DNA from: Sphingorhabdus sp. 109
GTDB taxonomy: Bacteria > Pseudomonadota > Alphaproteobacteria > Sphingomonadales > Sphingomonadaceae
Direction of reading: 5' to 3'
Assembly: GCF_902506555.1 (NCBI RefSeq)
Contig: NZ_LR732707.1
Span: forward strand, 2,379,290 to 2,443,289
DNA: 64,000 nt
Of the stretch, positions 17,466 through 26,298 are shown in pieces. The notes below the pieces were generated by a model. That model made no database searches, was not told where the DNA came from, and saw only the letters and a program-made list of their open reading frames with translations. Made by a program: the position numbers and the translations under genes. Numbering within the stretch: position 1 is the stretch's first letter; each line of letters begins with the position of its first letter.

Positions 17466-18388
17466 GCCTCGACCCCTCCTATCTCGAATATCCCAAGCGC
17501 CGTGAAGGCATGGACCATGGCCTCTATGTTCCCTCTCCCATTCCCACACGCAAGCCGTTTGCATGGCCTGATCGCAAGACCGTGGCCGTCACGCTGCTGG
17601 TCAACCTCGAATGGTTCCCGATCACACCGGAAGATGCGCCTTTCCGCGCGCCCGGTCATATGGTGACCCCTTATCCCGACTATCGCCATTATACGGCGCG
17701 CGAATATGGCACACGGGTTGGCTTTTACCGCCTGCTCGACGCCTTTGCGAAGGCCGGAGTACATGCGACTATCGCGGTAAATGCCGCCATTGCCGAACGC
17801 TACCCTTCCATCATCTCGGATATCCTGGCTGAAGGCCATGAGATCATCGCCCATTCGACGGATATGAACGGAACTATCGCGACCGGCTTACCCGAAGCTG
17901 AAGAGCGCGCACTGATCGTTCAGGCACGCGATACGCTGGCCGGGGCAATGGGCACGATGCCGCGGGGCTGGCAGTCGATCGCGCGGTCGCAGAGCTGGAA
18001 TACGCCGCGCCTGCTGGTCGAAGAAGGTTTCGATTATATGTGCGATTGGGTGAACGACGATCTGCCCTATCTCGCGACGACCGAGGCTGGCACGATCGTC
18101 AGCATGCCATTCAACCACGAACTTTCCGACCGGCAGATGATCGCCCTGCAGCAGCATTCCATGGAAGACGTCACCCGACAGATCGAGGACGCGTTCGACT
18201 GGCTGGGCATCGAGGCGGACCGGTTTGGCGGTCGCGTGTTACCGTTTACAATCACGCCCTATATCACTGGCCTGCCCCACAGGATGGACGCTTTCGAACA
18301 GCTGCTCGGAAAGCTGGCCGGGTCCAGCAAGAGCTGGTTCGCGACCGCCGGCGAAGTGGTGGACAGCTGGCAGGGCCAGACGGGCTGA
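17462..18388 (+). CDS. Polysaccharide-deacetylase-fold amidohydrolase, PuuE/cyclic-imidase type (copy 2)
   Basis: 308 residues, paralogous to the preceding gene and overlapping it by 4 bases. Shared blocks include WPDRKTVAVTLLVNLEWFP, TAREYGTRVGFYRLLDAFAKAGVHATIAVNAA, HSTDMNGTIATGLPEAEERALI, GWQSIARSQSWNTPRLLVEEGFDYMCDWVNDDLPY and the closing SWFATAGEVVD. The third block reads HSTDMNGT against HGIYNTRY in copy 1, so the presumed active-site loop differs. No signal peptide. Likely substrate: a cyclic imide or ureide, inferred from the family and the adjacent amidase. Confidence 0.82.
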   Translation: MSLDPSYLEYPKRREGMDHGLYVPSPIPTRKPFAWPDRKTVAVTLLVNLEWFPITPEDAPFRAPGHMVTPYPDYRHYTAREYGTRVGFYRLLDAFAKAGVHATIAVNAAIAERYPSIISDILAEGHEIIAHSTDMNGTIATGLPEAEERALIVQARDTLAGAMGTMPRGWQSIARSQSWNTPRLLVEEGFDYMCDWVNDDLPYLATTEAGTIVSMPFNHELSDRQMIALQQHSMEDVTRQIEDAFDWLGIEADRFGGRVLPFTITPYITGLPHRMDAFEQLLGKLAGSSKSWFATAGEVVDSWQGQTG

Positions 18389-18395
18389 ACCTGGC

Positions 18396-18710
18396 CTATT
18401 CGTTCGCCTGGGCACGGGGATCTATAAGAACCCGTAGTGCGCGCATCAACAATGCGTCGGTCGCGTCCTGACGTTGTTCGGCGACCTCTCCCTCATAGCG
18501 GATATCGCGTAGCGTCGCGACATCCTCGCCGCGCATTTCCGCAACCAACCTTTCAAGCCTGTCGATCCTGTCATTGGCGACTGACAGCTCGACGAGCAGC
18601 GCCAGAGCGATATTGAGCGTCTCCTCGGCTTCGCGATTGTCAAGACTTTGGGGACGTTGTCCACGCGCAGATTCGATCAGCGCGGCAATGGCTTGAGCTT
18701 GGTTGGTCAT
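18396..18710 (-). CDS. Small helical protein paired with methyltransferase (paralogue of 26295-26603)
   Basis: 104 residues, acidic and helical, with a probable coiled coil in LVELSVANDRIDRLERLVAEM followed by a second helix ending LLMRALRVLIDPRAQ. No known family. Its ATG overlaps the methyltransferase stop (TAATG), so the two are coupled. A protein of the same size and layout is encoded at 26295-26603. It may be a small partner or adaptor subunit. Convergent with the PuuE-like gene, with only seven bases between. Confidence 0.72.
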   Translation of the reverse strand: MTNQAQAIAALIESARGQRPQSLDNREAEETLNIALALLVELSVANDRIDRLERLVAEMRGEDVATLRDIRYEGEVAEQRQDATDALLMRALRVLIDPRAQANE

Positions 18711-19840
18711 TAGATAGGTTTCCTGCCGCTGATTGCATACCAGCGATTATTTGCCATGCCATGTAGCGCCGAAAGATCATGTTCGACGACATTGTCCTCG
18801 GGAAACCCGGCGGCAATCATATCGGCCTGCAGATTGGCCGTTGCATAGGTGTTCCAGTGCACCTCACCGTTGAAATGCGTGTCCCAATCGCGCTCGATTT
18901 CATGCACCAGTGTCGGCTGGTTGCGGATGGCGACATCCTGATGAATGACGATGCCTCCAGGACGGGCCAGACGGAAAGACTCGCCTATCATCGCGCGACG
19001 CTTTTCCTCACCGATTTCGTGCATCAGGTTGTGCGAGACAACAAGGTCAAAACTTTCGTCTTCGAAACGCATGTCCGAAGCATCCATCTGATGGAAATGC
19101 ACGGCGACGCCAAGCGACTCCGCACGGGCATGGCCATAGCGCAGCATGCCGGCGCCGAGGTCAACCGCATGGATTTCGACGTCAGGCCATTCGGCGGGAT
19201 AGGCGGCGGAGGCAGCTCCCGCTGAACAGCCGATATCGAGCATCTTGGCCGGTTTGAACCCGTCGAATTCTTCATTGAGTAGCCGCATGATGACACCCGC
19301 CTTGCTGTCGCCGCGACCGATCCCCTGGCCGAAGGAAAAGACATTGCCACCACATTCGTACAGCGCGCCTGAAACAACATCATAGTCGCTGCGATTCATC
19401 GCATATCCGCCGGGCTGGAGATGGATGTCGACATCTGCCACTTCCGGTGAGGGATCATAGGACGAATCCAGCGAGAGGCTCCCAAGCTTGTCATCGGCTT
19501 CGATCAGCTCCTTCGTCGCCTGCTCCATACGTTCGAGATCACGATAGGTTGGCTCTCCGACGGAAACCCATATCATCTCCTGGGCGGACCGGTTAGCGGC
19601 GCTCCACATCCGATAGCCGGGGGACATCAGAAAGGCTTCGCGTACTTCTTCGTGCGATTGAGGCTGACGACCATGACGTTCGGCGAACGCGGGAGCCGCT
19701 TCGGATTCGAATATCCCGACGTTTCTTGGCCTGACCTTGCTATTTAGCAGCCGGCGCAGCGAAACAACCGCGTTCTGCCTACTGCCTTCCTCGGCAGTCG
19801 TGCGGGGAAGAACGGCATGTTGAACGTCACGAACCTTCAT
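18710..19840 (-). CDS. SAM-dependent methyltransferase with unrecognised N-terminal domain (copy 1)
   Basis: 376 residues. The C-terminal part is a class I methyltransferase: motif I AKMLDIGCSAGAASAAYP at about 200-217, then EIHAVDLGAGMLRYGHA, DLVVSHNLMHEIGEEKRR and RLARPGGIVIHQD. About 190 residues precede it and share a pattern with the paralogue at 31589-32800, including DVDIHLQPGGYAMN and NVFSFGQGIGRGDSKAG. I do not recognise that N-terminal domain; it may bind substrate. AAGGAG lies six bases before the ATG, and cluster operator copy 2 is about 50 bases upstream. The substrate is unknown. Confidence 0.83.
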   Translation of the reverse strand: MKVRDVQHAVLPRTTAEEGSRQNAVVSLRRLLNSKVRPRNVGIFESEAAPAFAERHGRQPQSHEEVREAFLMSPGYRMWSAANRSAQEMIWVSVGEPTYRDLERMEQATKELIEADDKLGSLSLDSSYDPSPEVADVDIHLQPGGYAMNRSDYDVVSGALYECGGNVFSFGQGIGRGDSKAGVIMRLLNEEFDGFKPAKMLDIGCSAGAASAAYPAEWPDVEIHAVDLGAGMLRYGHARAESLGVAVHFHQMDASDMRFEDESFDLVVSHNLMHEIGEEKRRAMIGESFRLARPGGIVIHQDVAIRNQPTLVHEIERDWDTHFNGEVHWNTYATANLQADMIAAGFPEDNVVEHDLSALHGMANNRWYAISGRKPI

Positions 19841-19891
19841 CTCAAACTCCTTGTTTCACCCAAAGGGCGGATTCCATATTTCGGCTATATT

Positions 19892-19906
19892 GTTCTATCT
19901 ATATCA
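19892..19906 (+). promoter_or_regulatory. Cluster operator copy 2, upstream of methyltransferase 1
   Basis: GTTCTATCTATATCA, flanked by TT and CAA. It is two bases shorter in the spacer than the other copies. It lies in the 70-base gap between the methyltransferase start (19840) and the VOC gene stop. Confidence 0.45.
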
Positions 19907-19910
19907 CAAT

Positions 19911-20843
19911 TCAACGCGATTCGATCAACTCAATTAATTCGCCGGCGGGCCCGGTCAGGACAAGCGAGCGCCGGCCACCGTAACAGGTACCTGCCGAGAC
20001 CATCTCTGGTCCATCTGCAAGTTCGACGAAGGGAGAAAGGCTGGCAACCTCGAAACTGACAATCGCATTGCCGGGCGGCAAGTGCTCGTCGAGACGGGGT
20101 CGAACTCCGGCGATATAATCACTACCTGTAGGATATTCGTCGAGCTCGATCAGATTCCCGTGCTGCGCCATCCCGATTGCGCTGAGCGAAAAGGCGTGAT
20201 CAGCAGGAAGATTCTGGGCATGCTGAAGCACTCCTACCTTGCTCTTGCGCACCGGTCTTTCCCGCAATCTGAAATGGTCCACATACCAGCGAAGCATCGG
20301 ATCAAAATCCGAACCTGCGGCTACGACGATAAATGGCCGCCCGACGAAGCCCGAAGGCCTGGGCAGAATTGATGCCTTCCGGTCGCCACTCTCCATTGTA
20401 AAATAAAGGCATTCATCGCCCGGGCCCGCGACCTGCATAGCGACGATCGACGGCATGAACTGGAGCGGACTCGGCCCTGCGAGATGCCGGAAGGGTGAAG
20501 CGTCCAGCCGGTCCGCCAATGCATAGACATCGTCGACTATTATTTCGAATGCCGTCCAGCCAAAGCTGGTCAAAGGTGAATAGTCCGGCACGGCTGGTGC
20601 TTCGATAAGTCGGATAAAGATATCGTCTTCATTTTCGGGACGCAAGGTGCAGAAGGCAGTACCGGCCGTAGCGGGTGCACCCCAGCGCTGGGCGAGGGCC
20701 TGATCGATCCGGCCTCTTTCCAACACCCGGTACCCAAGCAGTTCGCCATAACAGGATTCGGCGGCGGTGATATCTGGAACGGTCGCAGTCGTGCCGGAAA
20801 TCCTCAGCAGCTGCGGTTCCGTATCGCTGGTCCAGTCGTTCAT
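19911..20843 (-). CDS. Two-domain VOC (glyoxalase/dioxygenase superfamily) protein
   Basis: 310 residues with two vicinal-oxygen-chelate modules. The first begins ISGTTATVPDITAAESCYGELLGYRVLER, the second around FIVVAAGSDFDPMLRWYVDHFRLRE. The closing beta segments SIVAMQVAGPGDECLYFTMES and SLVLTGPAGELIELIES are typical. The family includes glyoxalases, extradiol dioxygenases and isomerases. I cannot place the metal ligands securely, so activity is unassigned. GGGGA precedes the ATG. It has its own promoter with cluster operator copy 3 upstream. Confidence 0.8.
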   Translation of the reverse strand: MNDWTSDTEPQLLRISGTTATVPDITAAESCYGELLGYRVLERGRIDQALAQRWGAPATAGTAFCTLRPENEDDIFIRLIEAPAVPDYSPLTSFGWTAFEIIVDDVYALADRLDASPFRHLAGPSPLQFMPSIVAMQVAGPGDECLYFTMESGDRKASILPRPSGFVGRPFIVVAAGSDFDPMLRWYVDHFRLRERPVRKSKVGVLQHAQNLPADHAFSLSAIGMAQHGNLIELDEYPTGSDYIAGVRPRLDEHLPPGNAIVSFEVASLSPFVELADGPEMVSAGTCYGGRRSLVLTGPAGELIELIESR

Positions 20844-20888
20844 TCTGCAGATTCCCCACTATGATGCTGGCATCGTAGCGATTTAATT

Positions 20889-20905
20889 GTTATATTTCTA
20901 TATCA
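20889..20905 (+). promoter_or_regulatory. Cluster operator copy 3, upstream of VOC gene
   Basis: GTTATATTTCTATATCA, 46 bases upstream of the VOC gene start and just downstream of the GntR gene stop. Confidence 0.5.
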
Positions 20906-20930
20906 ATAATCCGAGAAACTGGAAAGACCG

Positions 20931-21710
20931 TCAGATAATCTGCGGTTCCAGAATACGGGGAGAATTCAGATCGAGGCGAATCTGGTAACGATCAGGGCGG
21001 AACTGGGCGAGGATGTGTTGCACCGGCCGTTCATTCACGTCGAAGACGGTCCGGCTGACCCGCAGGATTGGCGATCCGATGTCGACGTGCAGGCTCGCCG
21101 AAACTGCAGCGTCAGCAAGTGTGGCCGAGATCGTCTGATGGGCGGCGCCAATATGCGCGCCCGCGTCCTCGAGCAACGTCAGCATTGGTGTCGTTTTGAG
21201 ATTGGCACGTGTCATTGCCTTGCCGAGATCGGAAGGAATGTAGCTGACGAAATGGCCAAGCGGCTCACCATCGAGCCAGCGGGTACGAACCACGCGCAGA
21301 AGCTCGGTCCCGGCTGGCAAATCAAGCGCCTCGTCAATCGGTGGTCGCGCAGAGACCATATCCACCTCAAGCAGCTTGACCTGCGTCGCGCGGCCAAAAT
21401 TGCGCAGCGATTCGAGCGCCTGCTCGATATTGCCGTGAATCGGTCGCGCCGGCGAACGAAAGATCACATGGGTACCGACCCGACGCTTGCGTTCAACAAG
21501 TTGGTGGTCAGCCAGTTCTTCAAGGGCACGCCGCGCGGTGATGCGCGAGACCTGATATTCTTTGGTCAGTTCCTGCTCGGTCGGCAGCCGCGATCCGAAG
21601 GCGCGCTCCCCGCTCGTGATTTCTTCGCGCAGCTGCAGAAATATCTGGTGGTACAATGGCACTGCCTGATCACGATCCACACCTGCCTTGCCGCCGTTCT
21701 TTCCGGTCAC
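20931..21710 (-). CDS. GntR-family transcriptional regulator, HutC/UTRA type
   Basis: 259 residues. An N-terminal winged helix (VPLYHQIFLQLREEITSGERAFGSRLPTEQELTKEYQVSRITARRALEELADHQLVERKRRVGTHV, about 17-82) is followed by a UTRA ligand-binding domain (PAGTELLRVVRTRWLDGEPLGHFVSYIP; PVQHILAQFRPDRYQI near the end). Proteins of this type repress catabolic genes and let go on binding a pathway acid or sugar. It is the only regulator inside the 26-kb catabolic cluster, so it is the best candidate for the repeated palindrome found at six promoters. Starts at GTG 21710 after GGGGAG. Confidence 0.9.
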   Translation of the reverse strand: MTGKNGGKAGVDRDQAVPLYHQIFLQLREEITSGERAFGSRLPTEQELTKEYQVSRITARRALEELADHQLVERKRRVGTHVIFRSPARPIHGNIEQALESLRNFGRATQVKLLEVDMVSARPPIDEALDLPAGTELLRVVRTRWLDGEPLGHFVSYIPSDLGKAMTRANLKTTPMLTLLEDAGAHIGAAHQTISATLADAAVSASLHVDIGSPILRVSRTVFDVNERPVQHILAQFRPDRYQIRLDLNSPRILEPQII

Positions 21711-21814
21711 TTTTTTTATTCTCCCCTTTCAAGACGAGCGGCTAGCTCCAGAGACCGCATATTTACGATTTCGTTTCAAATCTTTGCCACCATTACACCT
21801 AAAAGGAAACCCAC

Positions 21815-22222
21815 ATGTTATCACATAAACCGACATTGAATGCCGCCCTCGCCCGTTCGGCTCTTGATGCCGCTGTAGAGGCTGCAAAGGCCTCCGGATT
21901 GGCCATGTCCGTTGCCGTTGTAGACGATGGCGGCTACCCCCTCTGTCTGGAACGGATGGACGGAGCCGGTCTGTTAACGGCGAAAGTCGCGAGCGAGAAA
22001 GCTAGAACTTCTGCTTTGTTGCGCGCACCGAGCCGGGCTCTGGCCGATCGCGTCGCCGCCGACCCGGCCCTCCTTCGTCTGACCGACTATCTGCCCATGA
22101 CCGGCGGATTGCCGATTATGGCCGAAGGGCGCTGCATCGGCGCCATCGGCGTGTCCGGCGGAACACCAGAGCAGGACGAACAAATCGGTCAGGCCGGGAT
22201 CGAAGCCCTGTATAGCGATTAA
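21815..22222 (+). CDS. HbpS/GlcG-like small protein
   Basis: 135 residues of the HbpS-like (DUF336) fold: LNAALARSALDAAVEAAKASGLAMSVAVVDDGGYPLCLERMDGA, then a glycine-rich end GLPIMAEGRCIGAIGVSGGTPEQDEQIGQAGIEAL. Family members bind haem or act in small-molecule degradation operons, such as GlcG of glycolate use, with no fixed reaction. It is divergent from the GntR gene. Its stop overlaps that of the convergent MFS gene by four bases. Confidence 0.85.
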   Translation: MLSHKPTLNAALARSALDAAVEAAKASGLAMSVAVVDDGGYPLCLERMDGAGLLTAKVASEKARTSALLRAPSRALADRVAADPALLRLTDYLPMTGGLPIMAEGRCIGAIGVSGGTPEQDEQIGQAGIEALYSD

Positions 22223-23514
22223 TCCGCCTGTTCTGTTGTCGGCGCGGGAAGCGGGAACAGCGCGCCAAGCAATCCGCTCATTGCAAGAAACGCACCGGCG
22301 GCGATGAGTGCCGCCGGCATACCGACATAATCTGCCATCACGCCCCAAGCAGCACTGCCCAGCGCAACGCCGCCGAACGCCGTCGTCTGATAGATGGCAA
22401 GCACGCGCCCGACATGGCTGCGGGCGATCGCAAGCTGTATCGAGACGTTAAACATCGAAAGAGCAGTCACCCAGCCTGCACCAGCCAGCAAATGTGCGAG
22501 AATGGCAATCGATGTCGCACGGCTGGAACCCAGCAGCACCAATGAAACCGCGACGACAATCACGGCGACCGCAACCAGAGCTCCTGCGCCATAACGTTTT
22601 CGGACGGGTATGCTCGCGATTGCTCCGACCATCGCCCCGATCCCGAAACAGGCAAACAGCAGTCCCAGCAGCGGCGCACCACCGCCCAGTCGTATCGCGA
22701 CCAGCGGCATGAAGGCCCAAATGGCCGAAGCGCCGAACCCGAATGCCAGCGTGCGCAGAACGAGATTGCGTACCCGCGCTTGAGCGAATGCATAGCCGAA
22801 CCCGCCTCTCAATATGCAGAGGAAATTGGGGCGCGGTGCTGATACCGCATCAAAGCCTTTCCAGCGCGCAAGAACGCCAATCACCCCGATATAGGAACAG
22901 GCGTTGATCATAAAAGCAACGCTTGCGCCCGCCGCCGCCACAATCCCGCCACCGACGACCGGCCCGATGCTGCGCGCGATATTATTGCCGAAGACATTCG
23001 TGGCTACCGCTGAGGGGATCTGATCGCGAGGCACAAGTTCACCGACCGAGGCCTGCCACGCAGGGGCATGCAGCGCAGTTCCGCAGCCGATCAGGAACGT
23101 GAAACCCAACAGCAGCGCGGGCGTCAGCAAATCGAGAAAGGCGCATGAAGCGAGCCCGAGCGACAGCACGAGCATCAGCAATTGGGCCGCCAGCATGACA
23201 TGTCGCCGGTCGAACATGTCGGCCAGCGCGCCGGCCGCGACCGCAAAGAGCATCACCGGCAGATTTGCCGCCGTCTGGACCAGCGCGACCATCGCCGCTG
23301 ATGCGCTGAGCGCAGCCATTGTCCAGCTGGTCGCGACGATCTGGATGAAACCACCCAGTTGAGAGAAAACGGTGGTTGCCCACATCGCGCGGAACAGGGA
23401 GTGGCGAAGCGGCCCGGGCCAGCCTTTTTGTCGAGCGAACCTGCTCAGTGCATTTCCTCGCCGCCCGACACATTCATCGCCTCGCCGGTGATATAGCGAG
23501 CTTGCCCCGAGCAT
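22219..23514 (-). CDS. MFS transporter, EntS/MFS_3 type
   Basis: About 400-430 residues with twelve predicted membrane segments, opening GPLRHSLFRAMWATTVFSQLGGFIQIVATSWTM as in the EntS-like exporters, and with DRRHVMLAAQ between segments 2 and 3. Likely an inner-membrane exporter or permease for a cluster metabolite. The start is unclear. ATG 23514 would overlap the upstream SDR gene by 70 bases, ATG 23385 would cut off the conserved PLRHSLFR segment, and a non-ATG start near 23448 is also possible. Co-transcribed after the SDR. Confidence 0.8.
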   Translation of the reverse strand: MLGASSLYHRRGDECVGRRGNALSRFARQKGWPGPLRHSLFRAMWATTVFSQLGGFIQIVATSWTMAALSASAAMVALVQTAANLPVMLFAVAAGALADMFDRRHVMLAAQLLMLVLSLGLASCAFLDLLTPALLLGFTFLIGCGTALHAPAWQASVGELVPRDQIPSAVATNVFGNNIARSIGPVVGGGIVAAAGASVAFMINACSYIGVIGVLARWKGFDAVSAPRPNFLCILRGGFGYAFAQARVRNLVLRTLAFGFGASAIWAFMPLVAIRLGGGAPLLGLLFACFGIGAMVGAIASIPVRKRYGAGALVAVAVIVVAVSLVLLGSSRATSIAILAHLLAGAGWVTALSMFNVSIQLAIARSHVGRVLAIYQTTAFGGVALGSAAWGVMADYVGMPAALIAAGAFLAMSGLLGALFPLPAPTTEQAD

Positions 23515-24296
23515 AAAAATGCACAGGCATTGGCCGCATCTTCGACCTCACCGACTCGGCCAAGCGGAATCCGATCACGCATTGCGGCGAGATAATCCTC
23601 GACAGTTTGCCCGCGCTTTTCGGCCATATATTCATTCTGCCAGGAGCCAAGGCCCGTCGTAACATGATTGGGGCAGACCGCATTCACTGTGATCTGCTCT
23701 CCGCCATATTCGATGGCGGCCGAACGCGTAAGACCGATAAGTCCGTGCTTGGAAGCGATATAGGAGGAGGTCAGCGCCGAACCCGATTTCGACCCACGGC
23801 TTCCGACCGAAACCACCCGACCCCGGCCCCAGCCCGGCTCGATCACCTGAGACTGCATCTGTCGAATAGCGTGTTTCATGGCAAAAAACGCGCCACGCAG
23901 GTTCACGTTGATCACAGTGTCCCACATGTCCTGCGTTGCATCGACAAGCGGCCCGAAAAGATAACCAACCCCGGCATTGTTCACGAGGATATCCAGCTTG
24001 CCATAGGTTTTGACGGCATGGGCGATGAGCGCTTCGACCTGTGCCTCTTCCCGCATATCTGCCTGGAACGCGCTAACATCCGGATTGATCGCGCGAATCC
24101 CCTCGGCAACCTCGGCCATCTCGTCAGATGCACCGACACCGTGTTCCGGGGCCAGTTCCCCCTTGGCCGCACCCAGATCGTGGATGACCAGTTTCACCCC
24201 GTCACTGGCGAGCTTGCGGGCGATAGCCTCACCTAGGCCTTTATGGCGACCAGAGCCTGTTACGACGGCGACTTTTCCTTCAAGATCTGGATACAT
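23445..24296 (-). CDS. Short-chain dehydrogenase/reductase
   Basis: 283 residues of the SDR family. Cofactor motif GSGRHKGLGEAIA at about 13-25, NNAGVGYLFGP near 108, the catalytic tyrosine and lysine in SSYIASK, and NAVCPNHVTT after it. The segment for a variant dinucleotide-binding site with an inserted H-K is like the 17-beta-type members that act on acyl-CoA or large substrates. I chose ATG 24296 (MYPDLEGKVAVVTG) with GGAAAGGG upstream; it follows the ene-reductase gene. Probable role: oxidation or reduction of an alcohol or ketone intermediate. Confidence 0.88.
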   Translation of the reverse strand: MYPDLEGKVAVVTGSGRHKGLGEAIARKLASDGVKLVIHDLGAAKGELAPEHGVGASDEMAEVAEGIRAINPDVSAFQADMREEAQVEALIAHAVKTYGKLDILVNNAGVGYLFGPLVDATQDMWDTVINVNLRGAFFAMKHAIRQMQSQVIEPGWGRGRVVSVGSRGSKSGSALTSSYIASKHGLIGLTRSAAIEYGGEQITVNAVCPNHVTTGLGSWQNEYMAEKRGQTVEDYLAAMRDRIPLGRVGEVEDAANACAFLCSGQARYITGEAMNVSGGEEMH

Positions 24297-24312
24297 ACCC
24301 AATTCCCTTTCC

Positions 24313-26298
24313 TCAAATTTCCATAGCGAGCCGATAGCCTTCGCTCGTTGCACTCAGCGCAATACGCGGTGCTTTGGCATCACCGATGTTGTGCACGGTT
24401 ATACCGGCTTCCCGGAGCGGCGTAGCCAGCGCATCATCAGGCGTCCGAGCGGTGGCATAGGTGAGAAAGGCCACATCCGCGATCACACTTTCTTCGCCAC
24501 TGAAAACATTCTCATACGCGACCTCGCCCTCTTCGAGCCGCGACGTCGCCAGCGGGCGAACCGAAGTCAGAATATGCGCGCCCTTGCTATAGAGCCGCTG
24601 ATAGACGCCCTGTCGGACGACCAGCGCCTCGTCTCCAGCCAGCCTTTCGCGTGGTGTGAGGATCACGACCCTGTCAAAACGCTCCATAAGCAGCTCAGCC
24701 ACGTCATAGACGAAAGCGCTGCCATCCTCATCGTAAATGACAGCAGTGCCGCGATTGTGCGCCTTGTGATCAAGAAACAGCGCCGCGGCTTCTCGCAAAT
24801 CGGGTACGATACCCTCTTCGCGCCATTGCTCGGGCAGGCAGGTGGGCCACGCAGGAGTTGAACCTGTCGCCAAAATCGCAATCTCCGGGCCGAAGGCGAG
24901 TACATCCTCGATCGTCGCGGGAAAACCCAATCGCATTTCTGCGCCGTGACGGCGTGCAGCCAGTTGCTGGTAGTCGTAAATGCTGCTGAGCCCTTCTCCG
25001 CCGGGCAAAGCCGCGTGGAGCTTCGTCTTGCCGCCGGGCTGTTCCGAGGCTCCAAAGATACAAACCCTATGGCCGCGCGCAGCTGCGACCCACCCTGCCT
25101 CCATTCCGGCTACGCCCGCGCCGATCACTGCCACGCGTTTGGGATTCTGCGTGATTGGTGGGGTCCAATCGGCCTCCTCACTCTCGCCCACCCGCGGATT
25201 ATTGTCGCAGAGCAGGCCGCGGCCCGAAGTGATCATGTGCCAGCAGGTATTGCACGAAACGCAATAGCGGATCTCCGCCTCGCGCCCCTGCTCCGCCTTG
25301 ACCGGCCAGGCCGGATCAGTAATCAGCGGACGTGCGAGCATGACAAGATCAGCGAGTCCGTCACGAATTATCCGCTCGCCTTCATTGGGATCAGTGATCA
25401 GGCCAAGCGCACCAAGCGGAAGACGCGGCGCAGCTGAGCGGCCCAACCGACTTATGGTTTCTACATAGGGGGTCCGGGGCCCATGATTGTCGGGAAGATG
25501 AGTGTAGAGTGAATCCGAATGGCTACCCCAGCAATATGTGACATAGTCCATCTCACCCTTTTGGTGAAGCAGCGCGGTCACCGCTTCGGCCTCTTCGAGC
25601 CCGAAACCACCTTCGGAAAAATCTTCTGCCGGCAGTTTGGCACCGATCAGGAAATCGGCCCCGCAACGGCTGCGTATGCCCTGCATTAGCAGCACCAGTA
25701 GCCGAGCCCGACCGTTCAAATCACCACCGAATTCGTCCTCGCGGCGATTGGAGCGTGCAGACAGGAATTGGTGGAAGATATGACCATGTCCCGCCGATAT
25801 TTCCACTCCGGCGAATCCGGCATCGGCCAGAATCCCGCACGAGCAGACAAATTCGTCGATCATCCGGTGGACGTCCCCGGTCTCCAGTACCTGTGGCACC
25901 GTCCAGCTCAGATCGTCAGGCAGTGCCGAAGCACCCCGCGCGGAAAGATTGCGATATCCGGCGCGAAAGCCACGTCCGTTGTCCTGGATCTGGCCGAGCA
26001 TCAAACTGCCTTCGCGCGCCACTGCTTCCGCCCAGCGCGGCAACATATCAGCATTAAGGCCCGAGAGAATCTGCGGGCGCGTGGGAAGCGTCTGCCAGCT
26101 CAACATGGCCATCGGTTCACTGACCAGCATCGCTGCCCCGCCCTTTGCCCGGTTTGCAAAATAGGCGATCAAGCGGTCAGTGACGCGACCGTCTCTGGAG
26201 TAATGGGTAGAGGTGGAGGCGTGGACAACCCGGTTTCGAAGCTCGCGGGTTCCTACCTTCAGAGGCGAGAAGAGATTAGGATAAGCTGTCACGCTCAA
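24313..26298 (-). CDS. FMN/4Fe-4S/FAD oxidoreductase of the trimethylamine dehydrogenase / 2,4-dienoyl-CoA reductase family
   Basis: 661 residues. The N-terminal old-yellow-enzyme barrel (NLFSPLKVGTRELRNRVVHASTS) carries the active-site AGHGHIFHQFLSARSNRR segment. A 4Fe-4S site is formed by C346, C349, C352 and C364 (CVSCNTC...LLC). A C-terminal FAD/NAD module starts RVAVIGAGVAGMEAG at about 388. Members reduce enoyl bonds or demethylate amines such as trimethylamine and stachydrine. The start is TTG 26298 overlapping the preceding stop (TTGA), with GTG 26292 as an alternative. Second gene of the operon 26603 to 22219. Confidence 0.88.
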   Translation of the reverse strand: MSVTAYPNLFSPLKVGTRELRNRVVHASTSTHYSRDGRVTDRLIAYFANRAKGGAAMLVSEPMAMLSWQTLPTRPQILSGLNADMLPRWAEAVAREGSLMLGQIQDNGRGFRAGYRNLSARGASALPDDLSWTVPQVLETGDVHRMIDEFVCSCGILADAGFAGVEISAGHGHIFHQFLSARSNRREDEFGGDLNGRARLLVLLMQGIRSRCGADFLIGAKLPAEDFSEGGFGLEEAEAVTALLHQKGEMDYVTYCWGSHSDSLYTHLPDNHGPRTPYVETISRLGRSAAPRLPLGALGLITDPNEGERIIRDGLADLVMLARPLITDPAWPVKAEQGREAEIRYCVSCNTCWHMITSGRGLLCDNNPRVGESEEADWTPPITQNPKRVAVIGAGVAGMEAGWVAAARGHRVCIFGASEQPGGKTKLHAALPGGEGLSSIYDYQQLAARRHGAEMRLGFPATIEDVLAFGPEIAILATGSTPAWPTCLPEQWREEGIVPDLREAAALFLDHKAHNRGTAVIYDEDGSAFVYDVAELLMERFDRVVILTPRERLAGDEALVVRQGVYQRLYSKGAHILTSVRPLATSRLEEGEVAYENVFSGEESVIADVAFLTYATARTPDDALATPLREAGITVHNIGDAKAPRIALSATSEGYRLAMEI

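Noticed and set aside
16449-17564. Minus-strand open frame of about 370 codons
   Set aside because: Lies opposite the PuuE-like genes; typical high-GC shadow.
21711-21814. Seventh copy of the cluster operator in the GntR/HbpS promoter
   Set aside because: GCATATTTACGATTTCG is only a loose match and was left out.
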